NCBI GenBank assembly: GCA_028869395.1
Contig: JAGWSE010000470.1
Location: 1-18,549, forward strand
Length of the DNA: 18,549 bases
Source of the DNA: Alphaproteobacteria bacterium
Lineage (GTDB): Bacteria > Pseudomonadota > Alphaproteobacteria > Caulobacterales > Caulobacteraceae
Direction of reading: 5' to 3'
Part shown: positions 6,777 to 14,879 of the stretch, one piece after another
How the letters are laid out: every line of letters starts with the position of its first letter
How positions within the stretch are numbered: position 1 is the first letter of the stretch
Made by a program: the position numbers and the translations under genes
The notes under the pieces: generated by a model
What the model was told of the DNA's origin: nothing
Database searches by the model: none
The model's input: the letters and a program-made list of their open reading frames with translations, nothing else

Positions 6777-8591
6777 ATGTGCGGGATTATCGGCATCGTC
6801 GGAACGCGCCCCGTCCAGGAGCGCCTGATCGACAGCCTCAAGCGCCTGGAGTACCGCGGCTACGACTCCGCCGGCGTGGCGGGCGTCGTCGACGGCCATG
6901 TCGAACGCCGCCGCGCCAAGGGCAAGATCCGGGCGCTGGAGGAGGTGCTCGCGGGCGAGCCGCTGAAGGCCAGCGTCGGGATCGGCCACACCCGCTGGGC
7001 GACCCACGGCGAGCCTTCCACCCGCAACGCCCACCCGCACGCCTCGGGCCGCGTCACGCTGGTCCACAACGGAATCATCGAGAACTATGCCGAGCTGCGG
7101 GAAGCCCTGAAGAAGAAGGGCCGCAGCTTCGAGAGCGAGACGGACAGCGAGGTGATCGCCCAGCTGCTGGACGAGGAGCTGAAGACCAAGCCGCCGCTGG
7201 AGGCCCTCAAGGCGACCCTCGACCAGCTCACCGGCGCCTATGCGATCGCCGTGCTGATCGACGGCTGCGACGAGCTGATCATGGGCGCGCGCCGTGGATC
7301 GCCGCTGGTGGTGGGCTATGGCGACGGCGAGATGTTCCTGGGTTCCGACGCCCTGGCGGTGGGCCCGTTCACCAACCGCATCGCCTACCTCGAGGAAGGC
7401 GACTACGTCGCGATCGACCACAAGCAGGCGCAGATCTTCGACGAGGCGGGCAATCCGGTTGAGCGGCCGGTCCGCACCGTCGCCGCCTCCGCCGCCCTGG
7501 TCGAGAAGGGCAACTACCGGCACTTCATGGAAAAGGAGATCCATGACCAGCCGGACGCCTGCCAGCACACGCTGTCGGCCTACATCGATCCCACCACGGG
7601 CCGCGTGCACGCGCCGGGCCGGCTGGACTTCGCCCAATACGATCGGGTGCAGATCGTGGCCTGCGGCACCGCCTCCTACGCGGGACAGATCGCCCGCTAC
7701 TTCTTCGAGCGGCTGGCGGGGCTGCCCTGCGAGGTCGAGGTGGCCTCGGAGTTCCGCTATCGCCAGCCGGCGGTGACCAAGGGCACGCTGGCGGTCGCCG
7801 TCTCGCAGTCGGGCGAGACTGCCGACACCCTGGCGGCGCTGCGCTGGTGCAAGGCGCAAGGCCTGACCACGGCCGCAGTCGTCAACGTCCACGAATCCAC
7901 CATGGCCCGCGAGGCCGACCTGTTGTGGCCCACTCACGCCGGCCCGGAGATCGGGGTCGCCTCGACCAAGGCCTTCACCAGCCAGGTCGCCGCCCTGACC
8001 GCCCTGGCGGTGGCGGCCGCGGCCGCCCGCGGGCGGATCGACACCGACGAGGAGGCGCGCTTCACGCGCCTGCTCCTCGAATCGCCGCGCCTCATCGCCG
8101 AGGCCACCCAGGTGGAGGAGGAGATCCGGGCGCTGGCCCCCGAGCTGGCCCGCGCCCGGGACGTGCTCTACCTCGGCCGCGGGGCGATGTACCCGCTGGC
8201 CCTGGAAGGCGCGCTGAAGCTGAAGGAGATCAGCTACATCCACGCGGAGGGCTACGCCGCCGGCGAGCTGAAGCACGGCCCCATCGCGCTGATTGACGAG
8301 GAGACCCCGATAATCGTCATCGCGCCCACGGACGCCCTGTTCGACAAGACCATCTCCAACATGAGCGAGGTGGCCGCGCGCGGGGGCAAGGTGATCCTGA
8401 TCACCGACGAGGCGGGCGCCCGCAATGCGCCGGACGGGGCCCGGGTGATCGTGGGCCCGACCTGTGATCCGCTGCTGGCGCCGCTGGTCTACGCCCCACC
8501 GATCCAGCTCATGGCCTACTATGTCGCCGTGCAGAAGGGCGCCGACGTCGACCAGCCGCGCAACCTGGCCAAGTCGGTGACGGTCGAGTAG
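6777..8591 (+). CDS. glmS: glutamine--fructose-6-phosphate aminotransferase (isomerising)
   Basis: Makes glucosamine-6-phosphate from fructose-6-phosphate and glutamine, the committed step of amino-sugar synthesis; cytoplasmic. 604 residues, typical length. The N-terminal class II glutaminase domain begins MCGIIGIVG, with Cys2 as the nucleophile after Met removal, and carries HTRWATHG and HNGIIEN. The linker has HFMEKEIHDQP. The two SIS isomerase lobes contain ACGTASYAG, SQSGETADT and ELKHGPIALI, and the protein ends DQPRNLAKSVTVE, the conserved C-terminal tail that gates ammonia transfer. Nothing is missing. The start is fixed by the catalytic Cys2; AAGGA lies 12 bases upstream, slightly far. 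It diverges from glmM and converges with the DUF606 gene only 9 bases downstream. Confidence 0.98.
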   Translation: MCGIIGIVGTRPVQERLIDSLKRLEYRGYDSAGVAGVVDGHVERRRAKGKIRALEEVLAGEPLKASVGIGHTRWATHGEPSTRNAHPHASGRVTLVHNGIIENYAELREALKKKGRSFESETDSEVIAQLLDEELKTKPPLEALKATLDQLTGAYAIAVLIDGCDELIMGARRGSPLVVGYGDGEMFLGSDALAVGPFTNRIAYLEEGDYVAIDHKQAQIFDEAGNPVERPVRTVAASAALVEKGNYRHFMEKEIHDQPDACQHTLSAYIDPTTGRVHAPGRLDFAQYDRVQIVACGTASYAGQIARYFFERLAGLPCEVEVASEFRYRQPAVTKGTLAVAVSQSGETADTLAALRWCKAQGLTTAAVVNVHESTMAREADLLWPTHAGPEIGVASTKAFTSQVAALTALAVAAAAARGRIDTDEEARFTRLLLESPRLIAEATQVEEEIRALAPELARARDVLYLGRGAMYPLALEGALKLKEISYIHAEGYAAGELKHGPIALIDEETPIIVIAPTDALFDKTISNMSEVAARGGKVILITDEAGARNAPDGARVIVGPTCDPLLAPLVYAPPIQLMAYYVAVQKGADVDQPRNLAKSVTVE

Positions 8592-8600
8592 GCGGCGGCC

Positions 8601-9047
8601 TCAGCCTCGCCGCACGAGCGCGGCGCCCGCCACGACCAGCGCGAGCCCCGCCATGCGAGTGAGGTTCGCCGGGTGCCGCTCGAGCCCGAGCGCGCCCAGG
8701 TGATCGAGCAGGACGCCGGTCGCAAGCTGGCCGGCGACAGCCGCCGTGAGCAGCGCGCCGACCCCGATCCGCGGCGCGCCGAAGGCCGCCACCGCCACGA
8801 AGAAGGCGCCGTAGATCCCGCCCGACCAGGCGTACCAGGGCAAGGCCCGCAGCGCCGCGCCATCCGGCCGCGCGCGGGCGATCAGGCAGAAGACGCCGAG
8901 TGCGGCGGACCCGACCAGGAACGAGATGAGGGCCGCGTTCGCGGCCGAACCCGCGGCGCGGCCGAGCATGGCGTTGGTCGGGGCCTGGAGCGCCAGCCCT
9001 GCGCCGCCGAGGGCGGCGAGGAAGATGGTCAGAACGGCGAGGTTCAT
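8601..9047 (-). CDS. YdcZ/DUF606 family membrane protein (DMT superfamily)
   Basis: 148-residue, very hydrophobic protein with about five membrane spans, the usual size for DUF606/YdcZ proteins, which are single-domain relatives of the drug/metabolite transporters. Typical features seen: an N-terminal span with GGAGLALQAPTNAMLGRA (14-31), LPWYAWSGGIYGAFFVA in the middle, a GVGALLTAAVAGQLATGVLLD helix, and a final LALVVAGAALVRRG segment. The ATG at 9047 has GGGAG about 8 bases upstream. It is 74 bases downstream of the half-size MFS gene on the same strand, so the two may be co-transcribed. It converges tightly with glmS. The substrate is unknown; some members of this family occur as pairs of small proteins, but only one copy is visible here. 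Confidence 0.85.
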   Translation of the reverse strand: MNLAVLTIFLAALGGAGLALQAPTNAMLGRAAGSAANAALISFLVGSAALGVFCLIARARPDGAALRALPWYAWSGGIYGAFFVAVAAFGAPRIGVGALLTAAVAGQLATGVLLDHLGALGLERHPANLTRMAGLALVVAGAALVRRG

Positions 9048-9121
9048 CCGGCGGGCTCCCGAGCGCTTCGCGGCTAAATCCCCGAAACCTGCGATCGGCG
9101 CCAGGGCGCGGAGCTGAGGTC

Positions 9122-9832
9122 CTACTTCACGCGGCGAAGAGTGGCGCGCGCGCTATCCTCGGAGACGCCGGTGCCCAGCACCCGCAGGTTCGCGAACAGG
9201 CCCACGATGTTGATCACGAAGCCGATCACGAACGGATAACGCCAGCCCCAGTCGGCGAAGTCCGCCGGGGAAAGCACCCGCGCCAGCAGCGCGAAGAGCC
9301 CGCCGGCCACAACAAGGCCGAGCGCCGCCGACAAGGCCGAAAGGTCCCAGCCGCCCGCCCCGCGCGGCGATTCGCCCCAGGCGGCGCCCAGCGAGACGCC
9401 CTGCGCCAGCCGGCAAGCGATCAGCAGGACCACGGCCGCACCCCCCACCTGCGCATGGCTGGGCAGGAAGGCCACGGCGGTGGTGGAGGCGCCAAGGATG
9501 AACTGGCCGCCCGTCAGGCCCACGCCGCGGCCGTGCCTGCGCCCCACGACGCGGGCGAAGATGGCGCCCAGGGGACTGACGGCGAACGGCAGGATCGCCG
9601 CCGAAAGCCCGGCGAGCACCGCCACAGGCGCGGCGAGCCCAGGGAAGAACACGCGGTGGAAGACCAGCGTACCCGCGAGTCCGCACGCGAAGAGGTCGAA
9701 GAACGCCGGCCAGCGGGCCAGCACCAGGGCGGGCGCGGTGTCATCCATGGCCGCAGCGCGCGACTTGGCGTGCAGCCTCTGGGCCTCGATCTCGAGCTTA
9801 AGCGACGAGGGCCAAGCGTACTCCTGACTCAT
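9122..9832 (-). CDS. half-size MFS transporter-like protein (metabolite:H+ symporter type)
   Basis: 236 residues with about six predicted spans. It resembles the N-terminal half of ProP-like metabolite:H+ symporters: a FFDLFACGLAGTLVFHRVFF segment (44-63), SPLGAIFARVVGRRHGR (86-102) in the motif A position, IACRLAQGVSLGAAWGE (138-154), and WGWRYPFVIGF (195-205), the conserved end of the sixth-span region. Full-length relatives are about 430 residues. The Asp usual in motif A (GDRxGR) is replaced, the local sequence being GRRHGR. A short tail follows the last span and ends in a normal stop; no second half remains, because the next gene starts 74 bases on. The AAGGA site 5 bases before the ATG and the intact frame argue that it is expressed. 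It diverges from cyoA. It may form dimers, be non-transporting, or be a decayed transporter. Confidence 0.75.
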   Translation of the reverse strand: MSQEYAWPSSLKLEIEAQRLHAKSRAAAMDDTAPALVLARWPAFFDLFACGLAGTLVFHRVFFPGLAAPVAVLAGLSAAILPFAVSPLGAIFARVVGRRHGRGVGLTGGQFILGASTTAVAFLPSHAQVGGAAVVLLIACRLAQGVSLGAAWGESPRGAGGWDLSALSAALGLVVAGGLFALLARVLSPADFADWGWRYPFVIGFVINIVGLFANLRVLGTGVSEDSARATLRRVK

Positions 9833-9912
9833 GCAGGTCCTTCCGTTTCCTTCCCATCGGCTCGTTGGCCGCGCCGCCTATCGACGGTCTCTAAACCGCA
9901 GGATGACCGACC

Positions 9913-9928
9913 GTTGCGAACGCGCAAC
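9913..9928. promoter_or_regulatory. inverted repeat, candidate operator between the MFS-like gene and cyoA
   Basis: GTTGCG (9913-9918) and CGCAAC (9923-9928) are perfect 6-base arms separated by AACG. It lies in the 212-base divergent region, 81 bases from the MFS-like ATG and 117 from the cyoA start. This is a plausible dimeric-regulator site, but no known consensus is assigned. Confidence 0.35.
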
Positions 9929-9964
9929 CGGAAACTCGCCCTAAACGCGCAGGGGGGTGGACAA

Positions 9965-9979
9965 ACGGTCCAATGTCGC
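9965..9979 (-). promoter_or_regulatory. candidate RegA/RegR-type binding box upstream of cyoA
   Basis: Read on the minus strand, GCGACATTGGACCGT agrees at 9 of 11 defined positions with the RegR/RegA box as I remember it (GNGRCRTTNNGNCGC). It ends 65 bases before the cyoA GTG. A RegA homologue is encoded at the end of the same operon, which makes an autoregulatory site plausible. The match was made by eye and the consensus is from memory. Confidence 0.4.
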
Positions 9980-10044
9980 AGGCTTGATGCATGGGTGTAT
10001 CGCGCCGCAACAAAGTCGTTTGCATCCTTGAAACAGGTCAAATC

Positions 10045-11040
10045 GTGAGACTTTTCAAAGTGGCGCTTGCCGCGCCGCTGCTGTTTGCGCTTGCCGGCTG
10101 CAAGATGGTCGTGATGGACCCGGCCGGTGATATTGCAATGCAGCAGAGAAACCTGATCCTGCTCGCCACCGGCCTCATGCTGCTGATCATCGTGCCGGTG
10201 ATCGCGGCGACCCTGTTCTTCGCCTGGAAATACCGGGCCTCGAACACCGAGGCCGCCTACGACCCCGACTGGCACCACTCGACGAAGCTGGAACTCCTCA
10301 TCTGGTCGATCCCGATGGCGGTCATCGTCGTGCTGGGCTCGGTGGCCTGGATCTCCAGCCACACGCTCGACCCCTATCGGCCACTGTCGCGCATCGGTCC
10401 GAACCGGCCCGTTCCGGCCGGGATGAAGCCGCTGGAGGTCGACGTGGTCGCCCTCGACTGGAAGTGGCTGTTCATCTACCCGCAGCTCGGCGTCGCCAGC
10501 GTCAACGAGCTGGCCGCCCCGGTCGATCGGCCGATCTCCTTCCGGATCACCGCCTCCTCGGTGATGAACTCGTTCTACATCCCGGCGCTGGCGGGGCAGA
10601 TCTACGCCATGCCGCGGATGCAGACCCAGCTGCACGCGGTGATCAACAAGCCTGGCGTCTATGACGGCCTGTCGGCGAATTTCTCGGGCTCCGGTTTCTC
10701 GGACATGCGCTTCAAGTTCAAGGGCATGTCGCAGGCCGACTTCGACAGCTGGGTGGCGGGCCTGCGCGCCAGCCCCGCGCACCTGACGCGCGCCGACTAC
10801 GCCCAGCTGGCCAAGCCCAGCGGCGACGAGCCGGTCCGCCACTACGCGACGGTCGACCCGGACCTGTTCACCCGGATCATCGGCGGCTGCGCCGCACCTG
10901 GCCAGGCCTGCGCCAACGACATGCCGGGCATGCCCGACATGACCCGCGCCTCGGTCGACAAGACCAAGATCTGCACGCCCCAGCGCGTGGCCCTGAACAC
11001 CCGCCGCCCCGCCGCCGCCAAGGCCGTCCGGGCCGAATGA
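10045..11040 (+). CDS. cyoA: cytochrome bo3-type ubiquinol oxidase subunit II
   Basis: Lipid-anchored subunit II of a haem-copper quinol oxidase in the inner membrane. 331 residues from the GTG at 10045; E. coli CyoA has 315. I chose this GTG over an in-frame ATG at 9991 because it gives a clean lipoprotein signal: MRLFKVALAAPLLFALAGC with lipobox LAGC and acylated Cys19. Two spans follow (about residues 35-57 and 76-98), then the cupredoxin-like domain with VALDWKWLFIYPQLGVASVN. The CuA ligands of cytochrome c oxidase (CxxxC...H) are absent at FSGSGFSDMRFKF, so the electron donor is quinol. The C-terminus has a Met-rich DMPGMPDM stretch and an Ala/Arg tail. Its stop overlaps the cyoB start by ATGA, indicating translational coupling. 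Confidence 0.95.
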   Translation: MRLFKVALAAPLLFALAGCKMVVMDPAGDIAMQQRNLILLATGLMLLIIVPVIAATLFFAWKYRASNTEAAYDPDWHHSTKLELLIWSIPMAVIVVLGSVAWISSHTLDPYRPLSRIGPNRPVPAGMKPLEVDVVALDWKWLFIYPQLGVASVNELAAPVDRPISFRITASSVMNSFYIPALAGQIYAMPRMQTQLHAVINKPGVYDGLSANFSGSGFSDMRFKFKGMSQADFDSWVAGLRASPAHLTRADYAQLAKPSGDEPVRHYATVDPDLFTRIIGGCAAPGQACANDMPGMPDMTRASVDKTKICTPQRVALNTRRPAAAKAVRAE

Positions 11041-13070
11041 AGATGTCAGAGATGCCAAACCTCGCCGCGTCCAGCCATCTGGACATCGCCAAGCTGATCT
11101 TCGGGCGCCTCACCTGGGACGCCTTCCCGATCCACGAGCCGATCCTGGTCGGCACCTTCGCGGTCGTGGCCCTCGGGGGCCTGACCGTGCTGGGGCTGAT
11201 CACCCGCTACAAGCTCTGGGGCTACCTCTGGCGCGAGTGGTTCACGAGCGTGGACCACAAGAAGATCGGCGTCATGTACATGGTGCTGGGGGTCGTCATG
11301 CTGCTGCGCGGCTTCGCCGACGCCCTGATGATGCGGGCCCAGCAGGCGGTCGCCTTCGGGGCCAACCACGGCTACCTGCCGCCGCACCACTACGACCAGA
11401 TCTTCACGGCCCACGGCACGATCATGATCTTCTTCGTGGCCATGCCGCTGGTGGTGGGGCTGATGAACTTCGTCGTGCCGCTGCAGATCGGCGCGCGCGA
11501 CGTGGCCTTCCCCTACCTCAACAACTTCAGCTTCTGGATGACGGTCGGCGGCGCCGTGACGGTGATGATGTCACTGTTCGTGGGCGAGTTCGCCCGCACC
11601 GGCTGGCTCGCCTATCCGCCGCTGTCCAACCTGGCCTACAGCCCCGACGTCGGCGTGGACTACTACATATGGTCGCTGCAGATCGCCGGGGTCGGGACAT
11701 TGCTCTCCGGGGTCAACCTGGTCGCCACCATCATCAAGATGCGTGCGCCCGGCATGAGCCTGATGAAGATGCCCGTCTTCACCTGGACGGCGCTGTGCAC
11801 GAACATCCTGATCGTCGCCACCTTCCCGGTGCTGACCGCAGCGCTGGCCCTGCTCGCCGCCGACCGTTACCTCGGCATGCACTTCTTCACGAACGCCCTC
11901 GGGGGCAACCCGATGATGTACGTGAACCTGATCTGGATCTGGGGTCACCCGGAGGTCTACATCCTGATCCTCCCGGCCTTCGGCATCTATTCCGAGGTCG
12001 TCCCGACCTTCGCCGGCAAGCGCCTCTTCGGCTACACCTCGATGGTCTACGCCACGATGGTCATCACCGTGGCCTCGTACCTGGTGTGGCTGCACCACTT
12101 CTTCACCATGGGGTCGGGCGCCAGCGTCAACGGCTTCTTCGGGATCACCACCATGGTCATCTCGATCCCGACCGGCGCGAAGATCTTCAACTGGCTGTTC
12201 ACGATGTACCGCGGCCGGGTGCGCTTCGAGGTGCCCATGCTGTGGACGGTCGGCTTCATGGTGACGTTCGTCATCGGCGGCATGACCGGCGTGCTGCTGG
12301 CGGTGCCCCCTGCCGACTTCGTCCTGCACAACAGCCTGTTCCTCGTGGCCCACTTCCACAACGTGATCATCGGCGGCGTGGTGTTCGGCGCCTTCGCGGG
12401 CATCAACTACTGGTTCCCCAAGGCCTTCGGCTTCAAGCTCGATCCGTTCTGGGGGAAGATGTCCTTCTGGCTGTGGCTGGTGGGCTTCTACTTCGCCTTC
12501 ATGCCGCTCTACGTGCTGGGCCTGATGGGCGTGACCCGCCGGGTCAGCCACTTCGACGATCCGAGCCTGCAGATCTGGTTCGTGATCGCCGCCTTCGGCG
12601 CGGTCCTGATCCTGGGCGGCATCGTCTCCTTCCTGGTGCAGATCGCGGTCAGCATCATGAAGCGCGAGGAGCTGCGCGACGTGACGGGCGACCCCTGGAA
12701 TGCGCGCACGCTGGAGTGGTCCACCTCTTCGCCGCCGCCGGACTACAACTTCGCCTTCACGCCGGTGGTCCATTCGCTGGACGCCTGGTGGGACATGAAG
12801 GCCCGCGGCTACCAGCGGCCGGTGGAGGGCTTCATCCCGATCCACATGCCCAAGAACACGGGCGCCGGCGTGATCCTGGCGGGCCTCGCCACCGCCGCCG
12901 GTGTCGCACTGATCTGGTACATGTGGTGGCTCGCCGCCGCGTCCCTGGTCGCCCTGGTCGCCGTGGCCATCGCCCACAGCTTCAACGAGGACCGCGACTT
13001 CCACATCCCGGCCGAGGCCGTGGTGGAAGCCGAAGGCGCCCGCACTGAACTCCTGAGGACCGCAGCATGA
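11037..13070 (+). CDS. cyoB: cytochrome bo3-type ubiquinol oxidase subunit I
   Basis: Catalytic, proton-pumping subunit that reduces O2 to water with quinol electrons; 677 residues, about 15 spans (E. coli CyoB 663). All ligands are visible at a constant +20 offset from E. coli: H126 and H441 for the low-spin haem b, H304 (WGHPEVY), H353 and H354 for CuB, and H439 for the high-spin haem. The D-channel entry D155 (GARDVAF), E306 and K-channel K382 (PTGAKIF) are present, so it should pump protons. The quinone-site residues R91, D95, H118 and Q121 match those of E. coli. The ligands do not tell whether the high-spin haem is o or a; the neighbouring SURF1 makes haem a possible. The start codon overlaps the cyoA stop and the end overlaps cyoC, both by ATGA. 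Confidence 0.98.
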   Translation: MKMSEMPNLAASSHLDIAKLIFGRLTWDAFPIHEPILVGTFAVVALGGLTVLGLITRYKLWGYLWREWFTSVDHKKIGVMYMVLGVVMLLRGFADALMMRAQQAVAFGANHGYLPPHHYDQIFTAHGTIMIFFVAMPLVVGLMNFVVPLQIGARDVAFPYLNNFSFWMTVGGAVTVMMSLFVGEFARTGWLAYPPLSNLAYSPDVGVDYYIWSLQIAGVGTLLSGVNLVATIIKMRAPGMSLMKMPVFTWTALCTNILIVATFPVLTAALALLAADRYLGMHFFTNALGGNPMMYVNLIWIWGHPEVYILILPAFGIYSEVVPTFAGKRLFGYTSMVYATMVITVASYLVWLHHFFTMGSGASVNGFFGITTMVISIPTGAKIFNWLFTMYRGRVRFEVPMLWTVGFMVTFVIGGMTGVLLAVPPADFVLHNSLFLVAHFHNVIIGGVVFGAFAGINYWFPKAFGFKLDPFWGKMSFWLWLVGFYFAFMPLYVLGLMGVTRRVSHFDDPSLQIWFVIAAFGAVLILGGIVSFLVQIAVSIMKREELRDVTGDPWNARTLEWSTSSPPPDYNFAFTPVVHSLDAWWDMKARGYQRPVEGFIPIHMPKNTGAGVILAGLATAAGVALIWYMWWLAAASLVALVAVAIAHSFNEDRDFHIPAEAVVEAEGARTELLRTAA

Positions 13071-13699
13071 CGGCCGCCACCAACCAGATCCGCCTCGTGG
13101 GCGGCCGCGCCGGCCCCGAGTTCCACCTGACCGAGGAGCACCATCCGGAGAACAGCACCCTGCTGGGGTTCTGGATCTACCTGATGAGCGACTGCCTCAT
13201 CTTCGCCTGCCTGTTCGCCACCTACGGCGTGCTGGGGCGCAACTACGCCGGCGGGCCGACGGGCGCGCAGGTGTTCGAGCTGCCCATGGTGGCGGTGAAC
13301 ACGGCGCTGCTGCTGTTCTCGTCCATCACCTACGGCATGGCGATGGTGGCCAGCCAGGAGAACAAGGTCCGCGAGACCCTGGGCTGGCTGGCCGTCACCG
13401 GCCTCTTGGGCTGCGGATTCCTGGGCCTGGAGCTCAAGGAGTTCGCGCACCTGATCGCCGACGGCGCCGGGCCGCAGCGCAGCGCCTTCCTGTCCAGCTT
13501 CTTCACGCTGGTGGGCACCCACGGCCTGCACGTCACCTTCGGGGTGATCTGGCTGGTGACCCTGATGACCCAGGTCGCCAGGAAGGGCCTCACCGAGACC
13601 ACGCGCCGCCGGCTGATGTGTCTCAGCCTCTTCTGGCACTTCCTCGACGTGATCTGGATCGGGGTGTTCTCGTTCGTCTATCTGATGGGAGTCATGTGA
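13067..13699 (+). CDS. cyoC: cytochrome bo3-type ubiquinol oxidase subunit III
   Basis: Five-span structural subunit of the oxidase; 210 residues (E. coli CyoC 204). Seen: the N-terminal cytoplasmic FHLTEEHHPENSTLLGFWIY, LMSDCLIFACLFATYGVL, NTALLLFSSITYGMAM, the ELKEF segment in the lipid-binding region, GTHGLHVTFGVIWL, and the ending FWHFLDVIWIGVFSFVYL, all typical of the subunit III family. The subunit supports assembly and oxygen delivery and has no redox centre. The ATG overlaps the cyoB stop (ATGA), and its stop shares one base with the cyoD start (TGATG). Confidence 0.97.
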   Translation: MTAATNQIRLVGGRAGPEFHLTEEHHPENSTLLGFWIYLMSDCLIFACLFATYGVLGRNYAGGPTGAQVFELPMVAVNTALLLFSSITYGMAMVASQENKVRETLGWLAVTGLLGCGFLGLELKEFAHLIADGAGPQRSAFLSSFFTLVGTHGLHVTFGVIWLVTLMTQVARKGLTETTRRRLMCLSLFWHFLDVIWIGVFSFVYLMGVM

Positions 13700-14079
13700 T
13701 GAGCGCCGACGTCGCCCACCACGACCACGGACACGCCGCCACCAGCGGTTTCCACGCCACCCGCAAGGACTACGCAGTGGGCTTCGGCCTCGCGGCCGTC
13801 ATGACCGCCCTGCCGTTCTGGCTGGTGATGACCCACCCGCTGGGCAGCGCCGCGCTGACCGCCGGCGTGGTGATCGCCTTCGCGGTGGCGCAGGTCGTGG
13901 TCCACATGATCTACTTCCTGCATATGAACAGCCGCTCGGAAGGCGGCTGGACCATGCTCGCCCTGCTGTTCACCATCCTGATGGTCGGCATCGTGCTCTC
14001 GGGCTCGCTGTGGGTCATGTACCACCTGAACGCCAACATGATGACGATCACGCCGCAGGACGCGCGGCAGATGCCGTGA
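13699..14079 (+). CDS. cyoD: cytochrome bo3-type ubiquinol oxidase subunit IV
   Basis: Small three-span subunit that helps assemble the CuB/haem centre; 126 residues (E. coli CyoD 109). Seen: a His-rich cytoplasmic N-terminus (HHDHGH at 7-12), YAVGFGLAAVMTALPFWLVM, VVVHMIYFLHMN, and SLWVMYHLNANMM near the end, matching E. coli CyoD closely. I chose the ATG at 13699, which overlaps the cyoC stop by one base; an upstream in-frame ATG lies inside cyoC and is unlikely. Its stop overlaps the SURF1 start by one base. The extra length comes from the His-rich head and a short TITPQDARQMP tail. Confidence 0.95.
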   Translation: MSADVAHHDHGHAATSGFHATRKDYAVGFGLAAVMTALPFWLVMTHPLGSAALTAGVVIAFAVAQVVVHMIYFLHMNSRSEGGWTMLALLFTILMVGIVLSGSLWVMYHLNANMMTITPQDARQMP

Positions 14080-14879
14080 TGACGCACGAGGCCTCGAACG
14101 CATCCGCAACGACGGGCCGCCGCGGCGGCTGGCGGATCGCCGCCGTCGTCCTCGGATTCCTGCTGTTCGCAGGTTTCGTCGCCCTCGGCGTCTGGCAGCT
14201 CGAGCGGCTGCAGTGGAAGCTGGACCTGATCGCGCGCGTCAACGCCCGCGTCCAGGCCCCGGCCGCGGCCCCGCCCGGGCCCGCGGCCTGGAGCCAGGTC
14301 ACCCGCAAGGCGGACGAATACCGCCATGTCCTTGTCCGCGGCGTCTTCGAGAACGACAAGCAGACCCTCGTCCAGGCGGTCACCCAGGCCGGGCCGGGCT
14401 TCTGGGTCATGACGCCGCTCGCGACCGACCAGGGCTATACCGTGCTCGTCAACCGTGGCTTCGTGCCGGGCGACAATCCGACCCTGGCGGCCCGCGCGGC
14501 CGGCCCGGTCTCCGGCGAGACGACGGTCACGGGGCTCCTGCGCATCACCGAGCCGCACGGCGGCTTCCTGCGCGCCAACCAGCCGGCGGCGGGCCGCTGG
14601 TACTCGCGCGACGTGGCGGCGATCGCGCGAGCGCGCGGGATCGCCCAGGTCGCGCCCTATTTCATCGACGCCGACGCCACCCCAAATCCCGGAGGGTGGC
14701 CGCGCGGCGGTATGACCGTCATCCACTTCCGCAACGCCCACCTCGCCTATGCGCTCACCTGGTTCGGCATGGCCGGGATGACGGCGCTGTGGGGCGCGTG
14801 GCCGTTGATCGAAGCCCGGCGCAAGCGTCGCCGGCGGACAGGAGCAGACCTCGGCGCCCTCCATGGCCAGTCGAGCTGA
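14079..14879 (+). CDS. SURF1 family oxidase assembly protein
   Basis: Inner-membrane assembly factor that helps insert the high-spin haem into haem-copper oxidases. 266 residues with the family layout: one N-terminal span ending in GVWQLERLQWK (37-47), a large periplasmic domain with RGVFENDKQ and VLVNRGFVPGD, and a C-terminal span containing the signature HLAYALTWF with the His (about residue 221) implicated in haem a binding in bacterial SURF1. A basic cytoplasmic tail (RRKRRRR) follows. It occupies the place after cyoD where E. coli has cyoE (haem O synthase), which is not in this window. In Paracoccus a quinol-oxidase-specific Surf1q is encoded with the ba3 oxidase genes, the closest precedent. 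The start overlaps cyoD by one base; the end overlaps the kinase gene by 17 bases. Confidence 0.94.
   Translation: MTHEASNASATTGRRGGWRIAAVVLGFLLFAGFVALGVWQLERLQWKLDLIARVNARVQAPAAAPPGPAAWSQVTRKADEYRHVLVRGVFENDKQTLVQAVTQAGPGFWVMTPLATDQGYTVLVNRGFVPGDNPTLAARAAGPVSGETTVTGLLRITEPHGGFLRANQPAAGRWYSRDVAAIARARGIAQVAPYFIDADATPNPGGWPRGGMTVIHFRNAHLAYALTWFGMAGMTALWGAWPLIEARRKRRRRTGADLGALHGQSS

Noticed and set aside
6666..8276. 536-codon minus-strand open frame opposite glmS
   Set aside because: Antisense shadow of a complete glmS with all catalytic motifs.
9965..10020. FNR/FixK box (TTGAT-N4-ATCAA) upstream of cyoA
   Set aside because: TTGAT occurs at 9984-9988 but the second half-site is missing.
9991..10044. 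Upstream in-frame ATG as cyoA start
   Set aside because: It would place 18 polar residues before the lipoprotein signal; the GTG at 10045 gives a standard signal and lipobox.
11571..13004. 477-codon minus-strand open frame opposite cyoB
   Set aside because: Composition (His, Asp, Glu, Gly, Arg) reflects the antisense of a hydrophobic high-GC gene; cyoB is certain.
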